Source: Nonomuraea turcica
Lineage (GTDB): Bacteria > Actinomycetota > Actinomycetes > Streptosporangiales > Streptosporangiaceae
Direction of reading: 5' to 3'
NCBI RefSeq assembly: GCF_030718205.1
Contig: NZ_JAUZQF010000016.1
Location: 248,001-312,000, forward strand
DNA: 64,000 nt
The notes beneath the pieces are model-generated. The model worked only from the letters and a program-made list of their open reading frames with translations. It was not told the DNA's origin and did not search any database. Below, piece by piece: positions 8,845 to 16,202 of the stretch (position 1 is the first letter of the stretch; each line of letters opens with the position of its first letter). A program made the translations under genes and the position numbers.

Positions 8845-9492
8845 GTGACGCTGGATCTCACCCCCGACGAGCTGCTGAGCACGACCCGCGCCGTGCGCAA
8901 GCGCCTGGACCTCACCCGCCCGGTGCCGCGCGAGCTGATCGAGCAGTGCGTGGACCTGGCCGTACAAGCCCCGACCGGGCGCAACCGGCAGCGCTGGCAC
9001 TTCATGGTCGTGACCGAGCCCGAGCAGCGGCGGGCCGTGGCCGATATCTTCCTGCGCGCCCTGCCGCTGGCCACCGGGCAGCCGCTGACCGAACGCGACG
9101 TGCGGCGGATGGACTACCACCCCGGCTCCACCGAGCGGGTCTTTGACGGCCTGCGCCACCTGGCCGACAACATCCATCGGGTGCCCGCGTTCGTCATCCC
9201 GGGCGTGGAGGGCCGCACCGACCGCGCCCCGGCGGCCGTGCAGGCGGGGGCGTGGGGATCGATCCTGCCGGCGGTGTGGAGTTTCATGCTGGCCGCCCGG
9301 GCGCGAGGCCTGGGCACCGTGTGGACCACCGCGCAGGGACCGCTCGAACGCGAACTGGCCAAGGTGCTCGGCGTGCCGTACGAGGAGGTCATGCTGGCCG
9401 CGTTCATCCCGCTGGCCTTCACCCTCGGCACCGACTTCAAGCCCGCTCCCCGCATCCCGCGCAAGGAGGTCCTGCACTGGGAGCGGTGGTGA
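8845..9492 (+). CDS. nitroreductase family flavoprotein
   Basis: A 215-residue FMN-dependent nitroreductase-fold protein. Visible are the N-terminal TTRAVRKRLDLTRPVPRELI segment, the FMN-contacting APTGRNRQRWHFMVV, and the C-terminal ARARGLGTVWTT and LGVPYEEVMLAAFIPLAF that build the second FMN site. It reduces nitro, quinone or related substrates using NAD(P)H; the exact substrate is unknown. Ribosome site GAAGGAGA is just upstream, and the gene begins 12 bp after the exporter. The gene pair suggests a detoxification module that modifies and exports a nitroaromatic or similar compound. Confidence 0.85.
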   Translation: MTLDLTPDELLSTTRAVRKRLDLTRPVPRELIEQCVDLAVQAPTGRNRQRWHFMVVTEPEQRRAVADIFLRALPLATGQPLTERDVRRMDYHPGSTERVFDGLRHLADNIHRVPAFVIPGVEGRTDRAPAAVQAGAWGSILPAVWSFMLAARARGLGTVWTTAQGPLERELAKVLGVPYEEVMLAAFIPLAFTLGTDFKPAPRIPRKEVLHWERW

Positions 9493-9732
9493 GCACGCTT
9501 GCCTCCCGCGAGTGATCGGTGACCTCGGGGAAGTCCTCGACGGGCGGCTGAAGTGGGGCCTACAAGGTGGCGCGCAGGCAGGATCGTGCTGGGCAGCCTC
9601 GGGCTTGCGTCCGTCCAGCCGGATGCGGCGCTGTGACTTTCGGCGGATGCAGGCCGGTCCGGGGCATGCTGCCCTCATCACGGGATGATCATATCGACTG
9701 GTCGCCAGTTGAGGCGCACAGTGGCCAGGCGG

Positions 9733-10248
9733 TCAGTAGTAGCCCTTCTCGCCGTCGACCAGTTCCCTGACGATGTCCAAATGGCCAGCGTGCCGGCCGG
9801 TCTCTTCGACCATGTGGATCAACATCCAGCGCAGGCTCGCGGCGGCCGAGCGGTAGTCGGGGTGCTTGCCCACGTCGTCCAGCGAGTGCGTGGCGACGAT
9901 CTCGTTCGAGATCTGGCACTGGCGCTCGTACTCGTCGAGGAGCTGCGCCAGCGGGACGCCCTCCACCCGCATGTCGGCGTCCTCCACGCTCTCGTCGAAC
10001 TGCGGGTTGCCGTCGGCGGGGCGGCCCAAGAAGAGCACCTCGAACCAGCAATGCTCGGTCCAGCGCAGGTGCGATACCAGGCCCGCCATGGTCATGAGCG
10101 GCGAGGCGGGCAGCACCGGCCGGTAGGCGTCCTCGTCCGACAACCCTTCGCACTTCCACTGGACGATCGCACGCTGCATGTCGAGCCAGCCGACCAGCTG
10201 GGTGCGCTCATCGGTGACGAAGGGCGGCCGTATGCGAGGAATGCTCAT
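9733..10248 (-). CDS. DinB / DUF664 family protein
   Basis: A 171-residue helical-bundle protein of the DinB superfamily. The three metal-binding His positions are seen: SHLRWTEHCWFE (about residue 60), a middle region, and HMVEETGRHAGHLDIVREL near residues 145-160. Many actinobacterial members are bacillithiol or mycothiol-dependent transferases or of unknown role, so no specific reaction is claimed. The ATG at 10248 starts the conserved part; a longer frame exists upstream. The gene stands alone between a 240-bp empty stretch (9493-9732) and a sigma-factor operon. Confidence 0.7.
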   Translation of the reverse strand: MSIPRIRPPFVTDERTQLVGWLDMQRAIVQWKCEGLSDEDAYRPVLPASPLMTMAGLVSHLRWTEHCWFEVLFLGRPADGNPQFDESVEDADMRVEGVPLAQLLDEYERQCQISNEIVATHSLDDVGKHPDYRSAAASLRWMLIHMVEETGRHAGHLDIVRELVDGEKGYY

Positions 10249-10476
10249 GAGGGCCGATGCTACGGCATCGATCATGGTGTCGCACGATATCCCTTGCTCA
10301 CACAGGTCGCGGCCAGTGCGGCTATTGCGGGCGGCTCCTGCCAGTGCTCCGCCATGAGACGGTCGATCGTGACCACCGCCCCGGACACAGCGTGAGAACG
10401 GGTGTGGCGTTGCCGGTGCCGACCACTGCGGTCTTTGCGGTCACCGCCCCAGGCTGTCACAGAACTCGGCACCAGG

Positions 10477-11343
10477 TCAGTAGCCGCTTCCCCGGCCCAA
10501 CGGGCCGAAAGCCACGCTCTTCTCCTGCTTCAGAACCTGACCCTGTGGTCCGTACGCGGTCACCGTGACCGGCGGGGATTCCAAGATCGTAGGCGGCTCG
10601 TAGTCGCCATCCTGGCGATCCCTGATCACCTTCCCCAGCACCCGGGCGATGAAGAAACCGTCGGCCACACGCGCATCGGTACGCCGCCCGTCCGCCCAGT
10701 CGATTTCGACCCGCCGCACACCGGCACCGACCCGGCCGACGACGACCCGGTAGATGTCGTCCTTCTGAATTCGCTCCGGCCCCACCGCGTACGAATGCGT
10801 GTGCGAGGTGTAGGCGTCCACCTGGAGATCACCTGAAAAGCCCGTGATATTTCCCGGAGACATGAACCCCCAGTAAGTGAAGACCGCTCGCTCCGCGAAA
10901 TCCGTCTGCTCGGTCGGTGTGCACAGCACGAAGCCGGACTGGCTCCCGACCAGGGCGGTCGTCCCGCCCTTGTCCTGGTAGTCCACCAGCAGCCGGAAGT
11001 CCTTGACCGTCCCGTGCTCCGGGATGCCCCGATTGCCGTCCATGTTGTGGACGGGACCTCCTTGAGGCATGCATTCGCGTACGAGTCGCAACTGCTCAGG
11101 GGTGTTGTCCGGCAGTCTCATCACCTTCGCCGCGGTGTCCGGGCCGGAGCCGCCGGAGGGAACCGCGATCACCGTCGCGATGACCGAAGCGGCCGCCGCG
11201 AGCCCGGCCAGCGACCAGGACAGACGCCGGCGTCGCAGCGAGACGGTCCGCGCCCGGCTGGCGTAGCCGAGCACGTCAACGGGCCTGGCCTCGTCCGCCA
11301 TCAGCCGCAGTTCCTCGGCGATCTGCTGTTCGTCGATCGTCAT
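10477..11343 (-). CDS. membrane-anchored partner of SigE-type sigma factor
   Basis: A 288-residue protein with a cytoplasmic N-terminus (IAEELRLMADEARPVDVLG), one transmembrane helix near residues 43-62 (LSWSLAGLAAAASVIATVIA) and an extracytoplasmic domain of about 220 residues. The architecture matches the membrane proteins that follow SigE-family sigma genes in Streptosporangiales. Its ATG comes one base after the sigma stop, so translation is coupled. The role is inferred: it senses something outside and controls sigma activity. It is similar in layout, though not closely in sequence, to the partner protein at 3100. Confidence 0.65.
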   Translation of the reverse strand: MTIDEQQIAEELRLMADEARPVDVLGYASRARTVSLRRRRLSWSLAGLAAAASVIATVIAVPSGGSGPDTAAKVMRLPDNTPEQLRLVRECMPQGGPVHNMDGNRGIPEHGTVKDFRLLVDYQDKGGTTALVGSQSGFVLCTPTEQTDFAERAVFTYWGFMSPGNITGFSGDLQVDAYTSHTHSYAVGPERIQKDDIYRVVVGRVGAGVRRVEIDWADGRRTDARVADGFFIARVLGKVIRDRQDGDYEPPTILESPPVTVTAYGPQGQVLKQEKSVAFGPLGRGSGY

Positions 11344-11344
11344 C

Positions 11345-11845
11345 TCATGCCTCCAGGGTGACGGTTTCGCCAATGAGCTCGCGTAGCCGGGTGACGGCTT
11401 GGTGGGTCTGGCTGCGCACGGTCCCTACCGAGCAGCCCATGATCTTGGCGACTTCGGACTCCGAGAGGTCCTCGTAGTAACGCAGCACCAAGACCGCTCT
11501 TTTCCGGGCCGGCAGGATCCGCAGCGCCTGGGCCAGGGTGATGCGGGTCTCGACCTCGTGGGTCCGGTCATCCGCGGCCCGGTCAGGGGGTGCTGGGACC
11601 ACGCTCTCGCGATCCCAGCGCCGGCTTCGCCAGCGGCCGACCTGTTCGTGGTACATGATCCGGCGCACGTACGCCTCCGGATTGTCACGGATCCGCCGCC
11701 AGTGTCTGGCCGTCTTGGCCAGCGCCGTCTGCAGCAGGTCCTCGGCGGCGTGCTGGTCGTTGGTCAGCACGTAGGCGAGCCTGATCAGGCTGTCGGAGCG
11801 GCCGACGACGAACTCGGTGAAATCTCGCTGCTGGTCGGGGTTCAA
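11345..11845 (-). CDS. SigE family RNA polymerase sigma factor
   Basis: An intact 166-residue ECF-like sigma-70 factor. Region 2 is FTEFVVGRSDSLIRLAYVL and DQHAAEDLLQTALAKTARHW, including the core-binding and -10 helix; AYVRRIMYHEQVGRWRSRRW ends it. Region 4 is ILPARKRAVLVLRYYEDLSE then IMGCSVGTVRSQTHQAV, the -35 binding helix-turn-helix. It is the first gene of a two-gene operon with the membrane partner. This intact copy shows what the gene at 3831-4216 has lost. Confidence 0.9.
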   Translation of the reverse strand: MNPDQQRDFTEFVVGRSDSLIRLAYVLTNDQHAAEDLLQTALAKTARHWRRIRDNPEAYVRRIMYHEQVGRWRSRRWDRESVVPAPPDRAADDRTHEVETRITLAQALRILPARKRAVLVLRYYEDLSESEVAKIMGCSVGTVRSQTHQAVTRLRELIGETVTLEA

Positions 11846-11911
11846 GGGCTCTCCTCGGTCTCACCCTTATAGATGGAGGCGGGCCCGCGAATCTATGGTG
11901 TGTTGCCCTAA

Positions 11912-11947
11912 CCCGCCGATCCCGGCGATCCCGGCGATCCCGGCGAT
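11912..11947 (+). repeat. four tandem copies of a 9-bp unit (CCCGGCGAT)
   Basis: Three perfect CCCGGCGAT units are preceded by one copy with a single change (CCCGCCGAT). The array sits just before the first recognisable codons of the IS30 remnant. Confidence 0.8.
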
Positions 11948-12475
11948 GAGCCACGCCGGGCCGGCGTGCCTGGAGATCGCGCGAGAGCTTGGCCGCGCGC
12001 CCTTCACCATCAGCCGGGAGATTCGCCGCAACCGGCACCCTGGCAACGGCCAGTACCGGCCGCACGCGGCCCAGGCCCGCGCCGTCGTGAGCGCTGGAGT
12101 CCGGAGCAGATCTGTCAGAGCCGGCGCAAGAGCTTCCCCGAGCGGGCGGAGATGCATGTGGGCCACGAGACCATCTACCAGGCCCTCTACGTCCGAGGCC
12201 GCGGCGAGCTGCGCCGTGAGCTGACCCGGGCACTGCGCACCGGCCGCACCCATCGCCGCCGACATGCCCCGTCTACTACGGCGTTCCGGCGAGCCCGTGG
12301 CGGCGCGGCTCCAACGAGAACACCAACGGCCTGCTGCGCCAGCGCTTCCCCAAGGGCACCACACCCGCGTTGAGCTCGACGCGTCGCTGCTGAATTGAAC
12401 TTCAGACCGAGAAAGACGCTCGGCCGGGAAACCCCGGCCGAGCGTCTCACCGTGCTGCTCGCAGCCAAGAATTGA
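11948..12475 (+). pseudogene. decayed IS30-family transposase
   Basis: IS30 transposase pieces appear in three frames. First comes the DNA-binding part IARELGRAPFTISREIRRN with HPGNGQYRPHAAQA. A frame change leads to RWSPEQICQ and HVGHETIYQALYVRGRGELR. A second change gives [20 protein letters not shown] then RQRFPKGT, and finally FRPRKTLGRETPAERLTVLL before the stop at 12473-12475. Much of the DDE catalytic core between GRGELRREL and the SNENTNG segment is missing. The element cannot encode an active transposase. No terminal inverted repeats were identified. Confidence 0.8.
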
Positions 12476-12557
12476 TCGTTCGTCGCCCGGAGGGTGTGGA
12501 TGTGCAGGTGAGTCCGCGGCGGTGGCGGTAGTGGGTGGCTGGTGCCGGTAGCGGGCG

Positions 12558-13457
12558 TCAGGCGGGTTCCGCGGTGCGGGCCAGCCACGCCGTGAGGCCC
12601 AGCAGCGCCGCCGTCGCGACGGAGACCGCCGTCAGACTCGCCAGATCGGTGAACCACGACGGCATGACATCGACGACGAGGAACGGCGTCAGGATGGCAG
12701 CCGTCCGGCGGCCCACAGGGGAGCGCAGTGCCAGCACCGCCACCGTACCGAGGGCGGCCAGCATCAGGACGGCCCCGAAGGCCTCGGGCAGCAGGGCGCC
12801 CACGACGCACGCGGCCAGCACCCCGCCCGCCCAGGCCAGCAGCCGCCGGGACCCAACAGGGCCGGGGCCGGGCGACGGCGCGAGGGTCAGCATCGCCGCG
12901 CAGACGCACGCCGGGAGGGCCGCCAGCAGCATGTTGGCAGCGATCAACGGCCGCCCCGAGACGAGAAGCACGTCGCCCACTACTCTGGTCCCTTCGGGCA
13001 GGGACAGCAGCCGGGCCATCATCGTGGCCGCGGACAACGCCGCCATGGCCCACGCGCAGGCGATCGCTGCCCATCGCCGCCCCAGCCACGCCAGCAGAAA
13101 GACCAGCCCGGACGGCAGCGCATAGACGAGCACCGGGAGGGCCTGGTCGAAGGCTAACCGGCCAGCGAGCGCGGCAGCGCGAGACAGGCCGGCGCCGAAC
13201 AGCGTGAGAGGGGCGAGGAGGGCGGCCAGGTCGACGGCGGCCCGCCAGTGCCGCCGCGACCCGGGCGGCGCAACCCGGCGCAGCCGGATCGCCAGGCCGC
13301 CGCGCACCAGATCGAACGCGTCCCGCCCGGACGGGCGACTTTGGCCCGGAGCCGAGGCCGCCAGCAGCACGGCGAGCATCTCCTCCTCGTGCCGCGCCCG
13401 GTGGTCCTTCGGGTACCAGGTCAGCAACCGGCGGTAGCGCCGTTCCAGCGCGGTCAC
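12558..13457 (-). CDS. multi-pass membrane protein linked to a PadR regulator
   Basis: A 299-residue protein. The N-terminal 65 residues are soluble and resemble the permease-prefix seen in PadR-linked membrane proteins (LERRYRRLLTWYPKDHRARH, EEEMLAVLLAAS). After that come about seven to eight hydrophobic helices. No transport or enzymatic motif is visible. Its start overlaps the stop of the PadR gene by four bases (13454-13457), so the two form a coupled operon. The PadR protein probably controls expression of this membrane protein. Confidence 0.65.
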   Translation of the reverse strand: MTALERRYRRLLTWYPKDHRARHEEEMLAVLLAASAPGQSRPSGRDAFDLVRGGLAIRLRRVAPPGSRRHWRAAVDLAALLAPLTLFGAGLSRAAALAGRLAFDQALPVLVYALPSGLVFLLAWLGRRWAAIACAWAMAALSAATMMARLLSLPEGTRVVGDVLLVSGRPLIAANMLLAALPACVCAAMLTLAPSPGPGPVGSRRLLAWAGGVLAACVVGALLPEAFGAVLMLAALGTVAVLALRSPVGRRTAAILTPFLVVDVMPSWFTDLASLTAVSVATAALLGLTAWLARTAEPA

Positions 13458-13810
13458 GAGGCGCCGCCGAGGGACGGCTGCGCAGCGGCCGGGCTGCGGC
13501 CCAGCCGCGCGGTGGCGGTGTCGGCGTTCCGGCGCAGCCGTTCGGCCTCGGCCGACAGCCGGGCCGCGCCCTCGATGGTGAGCCGGTAGTAACGCCGGGC
13601 CCGGCCGTCCACGACCTCCTCGCGGTCGGTCTCAATCAACTGCTCGCCCTGGAGCCGGTCGAGCGCGGCGTACAAGGTGCCGGCGCGCAGGCGCACCCGC
13701 TCACCGGAGATCTTCAGGACGTCGGTGATGATGCCGTAGCCGTGCTGTGGCCCGGCCGCCAGGGCCGTGAGGATCAGGAACGTCGGTTCCTGCATCGATC
13801 TGTTCTTCAT
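13454..13810 (-). CDS. PadR family transcriptional regulator
   Basis: A 118-residue winged-helix repressor with the PadR signature: TFLILTALAAGPQHGYGIIT then RVRLRAGTLYAALDRLQGEQ LIE, RRYYRLTIEGAARL and a short C-terminal dimerisation helix. Start ATG at 13810; a second ATG at 13795 is possible. The upstream 50 bp is AT-rich (ATCGATATATACCGACAATC), consistent with a promoter and self-regulation. Coupled to the downstream membrane protein gene. Confidence 0.85.
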   Translation of the reverse strand: MKNRSMQEPTFLILTALAAGPQHGYGIITDVLKISGERVRLRAGTLYAALDRLQGEQLIETDREEVVDGRARRYYRLTIEGAARLSAEAERLRRNADTATARLGRSPAAAQPSLGGAS

Positions 13811-13910
13811 GCGATCGATATATACCGACAATCTTCCTATAGTGCAACACCCGGACGTAGCGTTCGACGTCATCTGCTGGCGACGCCTCACCTCATTGCG
13901 TAAGCAGCTC

Positions 13911-14255
13911 TTAAGCCACCTTCGACGAGTGCGCCACCCATGTGTTGCAGGATCCCGGGTCGCCGGTGCAGAAACCGGCACGGATCCAATGCTTGACGTT
14001 GTCGTCCCAGACGTATCCCAGGACCTTGTTCCAATCCTCGGTGGTCCTGCCCTTGATCGGCCAGACGCTCTGGATGAAGGCGCCGCCCAGACATTCGACC
14101 TTCAGGTACATGCGCCGGAACTGCTCCTGATGCTCGGCCTTGCTGCGGCCCTGAGGTCTTCGCCGGCGTCGTAAAGGCCGGTCAGCTTCCGCATGTGGTA
14201 GCCGTACATCAGCGCGGCCTTGTTGAAGAGCAGGAGGTCGGACGGGGACGCAAGC
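13911..14255 (-). pseudogene. frameshifted hypothetical gene
   Basis: The minus-strand coding signal is split between two frames. The upstream part reads LLLFNKAALMYGYHMRKLTG LYDAGEDLR. Around 14145 it jumps frame to EHQEQFRRMYLKVECLGGAF, IQSVWPIKGRTTEDWNKVLG and so on to a stop at 13911. The second half is rich in Trp and has Cys at conserved-looking spacing (FCTGDPGSCNTW). A small protein of about 66 residues could start at the ATG at 14111. The family is not recognised. Confidence 0.35.
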
Positions 14256-14464
14256 CGGGAATGGCCGTTGTGCGGCTCATGTCGTCGGCGGCAGCGGGCC
14301 CGCCTCGTACAGCGCGTTCTTGGTGAGGACGGGGTTTTCACAGGAAATGCCGAGGCGTTCGCGGACGCCGTTCCGGCGGAGGTCGATCGGCTTCGCACGC
14401 TGAGCGCGACGGACGTGGATGTCGGCGCATGCCCGCTTGTGGATGGCCACTAGACTCGACGGCC

Positions 14465-15262
14465 GTGGCGGATACTCAGTACGAAGACCTGTTGCGGCTG
14501 GTACTCACCTCTGGGACGGCCAAAGCCGATCGGACAGGCACCGGCACCCGAAGTGTCTTCGGGCACCAACTACGCTACGACCTCTCACAGGGGTTCCCGC
14601 TGGTCACCACCAAAAAGGTGCACCTCAGGTCCATCGTGTACGAGCTGCTGTGGTTCCTGCGCGGCGACTCGAACGTCGGCTGGCTGCATGAACACGGCGT
14701 CACCATCTGGGACGAATGGGCCGACGCGAACGGCGAACTCGGCCCGGTCTACGGCGTGCAGTGGCGCGCCTGGCCCACCCCGGACGGCAGGCACATCGAC
14801 CAGATCAGCGACGTTCTCGACACTCTGCGCCGCGACCCGGACTCCCGCCGGATGATCGTCTCCGCCTGGAACGTCGCCGAGCTGAACAAGATGGCACTCG
14901 CGCCATGTCACGCCTTCTTCCAGTTCTACGTCGCCGACGGCAAGCTCTCCTGCCAGTTGTACCAGCGCAGCGCGGACCTGTTCCTCGGTGTGCCGTTCAA
15001 CATCGCCAGCTACGCCCTGCTCACGCACATGGTGGCGCAGCAGGTCGGCCTCGAGCCGGGCGACTTCATCTGGACCGGCGGCGACTGCCACATCTACGAC
15101 AACCACGTCAAGCAGGTGACCGAGCAGCTCTCGCGTACGCCGTTCGAGTTCCCAGAGCTGCGTCTGCGCCGAGCCGACTCGCTTTTCGACTACGCCTACT
15201 CCGATGTGGAAGTGCTCGGCTACCAGCACCACCCGGCCATCAAAGCCCCGGTCGCGGTGTGA
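14465..15262 (+). CDS. thyA: thymidylate synthase
   Basis: Converts dUMP to dTMP using 5,10-methylene-tetrahydrofolate, producing dihydrofolate. About 265 residues, the usual ThyA length. Seen: the N-terminal [20 protein letters not shown] folate/dUMP loop, [21 protein letters not shown], the active-site Cys in [32 protein letters not shown] binding the phosphate and the dUMP-contacting Asn/Tyr in [11 protein letters not shown]. Start GTG at 14465. The stop overlaps the folA start by 4 bp. The dihydrofolate it makes is the substrate of the next gene, so the operon is a closed thymidylate cycle step. Confidence 0.97.
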   Translation: MADTQYEDLLRLVLTSGTAKADRTGTGTRSVFGHQLRYDLSQGFPLVTTKKVHLRSIVYELLWFLRGDSNVGWLHEHGVTIWDEWADANGELGPVYGVQWRAWPTPDGRHIDQISDVLDTLRRDPDSRRMIVSAWNVAELNKMALAPCHAFFQFYVADGKLSCQLYQRSADLFLGVPFNIASYALLTHMVAQQVGLEPGDFIWTGGDCHIYDNHVKQVTEQLSRTPFEFPELRLRRADSLFDYAYSDVEVLGYQHHPAIKAPVAV

Positions 15263-15762
15263 ACGTCGGGCTGATCTGGGCGCAGACCCTCGACGGTGTG
15301 ATCGGCGCGGATAACGCGATTCCGTGGCGACTGCCTGAGGACATGGCGCATTTCAAGGCGACCACCCTCGGCCATTCAGTGGTGATGGGGCGCAAAACGT
15401 GGGATTCGCTGCCTTCGCGATTCCGCCCGCTATCCGGCAGGCGCAACATCGTGGTGACTCGCGATCCGCATTGGGCGGCCGAAGGCGCGGAACGTGCCGG
15501 GTCCATCGCCAGGGCCCTGGAACTCGCAACCGAGCCGTTGGACCCGGCCGCCTCTGCTGCGGCATGGGTGATCGGCGGCGGGGAAATTTACCGTGCGGCC
15601 CTGCCATATGCCACGACGCTCTGGGTGACTGAAGTCGACACGACGGTGGACGGCGACACCTACGCCCCGATACCGGACCCGAGGTGGAAAGTCGCCGAGG
15701 ACAGAGGCTGGCAGTCCTCGACGTCCGGGCTGTGCTACCGCATCCGCAGATACACGCGGTAA
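15259..15762 (+). CDS. folA: dihydrofolate reductase
   Basis: Reduces dihydrofolate to tetrahydrofolate with NADPH. About 167 residues. Visible: the N-terminal strand [20 protein letters not shown] then [13 protein letters not shown] with the conserved Asp/Glu region, [12 protein letters not shown] (NADPH and folate contacts), [10 protein letters not shown] and [15 protein letters not shown]. The GTG start overlaps the thyA stop by four bases (GTGTGA), giving coupled translation. No insertion or lost residue is seen, so trimethoprim-type resistance is not indicated. Confidence 0.95.
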   Translation: MNVGLIWAQTLDGVIGADNAIPWRLPEDMAHFKATTLGHSVVMGRKTWDSLPSRFRPLSGRRNIVVTRDPHWAAEGAERAGSIARALELATEPLDPAASAAAWVIGGGEIYRAALPYATTLWVTEVDTTVDGDTYAPIPDPRWKVAEDRGWQSSTSGLCYRIRRYTR

Positions 15763-15995
15763 TGGTCAACCACGCCCTGATCAACTTCTCAGCTGCGCTC
15801 GCCGCCTGACCGAAGACCTGCGTCATCCCTGGGAGAAACCCGCCTCGTCCGGTCAGCTCACCCTCGCACCGCTACAACGATGCAGGCCAGCGACTTCATG
15901 GGCCCGTTCAGCCCGGACGATGTCGCCCCCGCGTACGCGGGGGGCCGCCGCTTCGCGAGAAGGGCGTCAGTCCGCGCGGACGACCCGAAAAGCAA
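15763..15995. other. gene-free stretch with an 18-bp palindrome
   Basis: No supported gene. A perfect palindrome, CCCCCGCGTACGCGGGGG, occupies 15926-15943. It has no T-tract, so a role as terminator or protein site is open. Confidence 0.5.
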
Positions 15996-16019
15996 GGCAA
16001 GGAGATCTCACTCCTTGCC
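15996..16019 (+). terminator. rho-independent terminator-like hairpin upstream of rph
   Basis: GGCAAGGAG and CTCCTTGCC form a perfect 9-bp stem with a 6-base loop, followed by ATTTTC. It would end readthrough from the thyA-folA side, or act as an attenuator in the rph leader if the promoter lies upstream. Confidence 0.6.
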
Positions 16020-16042
16020 ATTTTCACCGTATAGCGGACTGG

Positions 16043-16061
16043 GGGGCTTGCCGCAAGACCC
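16043..16061 (+). promoter_or_regulatory. rifamycin-associated element (RAE)-like palindrome
   Basis: The 19-bp GGGGCTTGCCGCAAGACCC is a near-perfect inverted repeat, 142 bp before the rph start. It closely fits the conserved RAE described upstream of rifamycin-inactivating genes in actinomycetes, as I remember it. In those cases the element mediates rifamycin-inducible expression. Confidence 0.7.
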
Positions 16062-16202
16062 GGGTCGTGCTGCAGAATCGTCGGCCGGACCAACAACGGA
16101 CGAAGACATGGGGGCACGACGTGCGTGTGTTGTTCTCGAGACGCCGGTGATTCGACCGGCCGGTGCAGGGCAACGGAGCGCGGCTGCCTCGGAGGGATCG
16201 CG

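Noticed and set aside
12415-12446. A 14-bp perfect stem hairpin that looks like a strong terminator
   Set aside because: It lies within the C-terminal codons of the IS30 remnant (RKTLGRETPAERLTVL), so the symmetry is explained by coding sequence and there is no T-tract.
14716-15258. Long Arg/Pro-rich open frame inside thyA
   Set aside because: It is a shadow frame of thyA in high-GC DNA; only its last part from 15259 is a real gene (folA).
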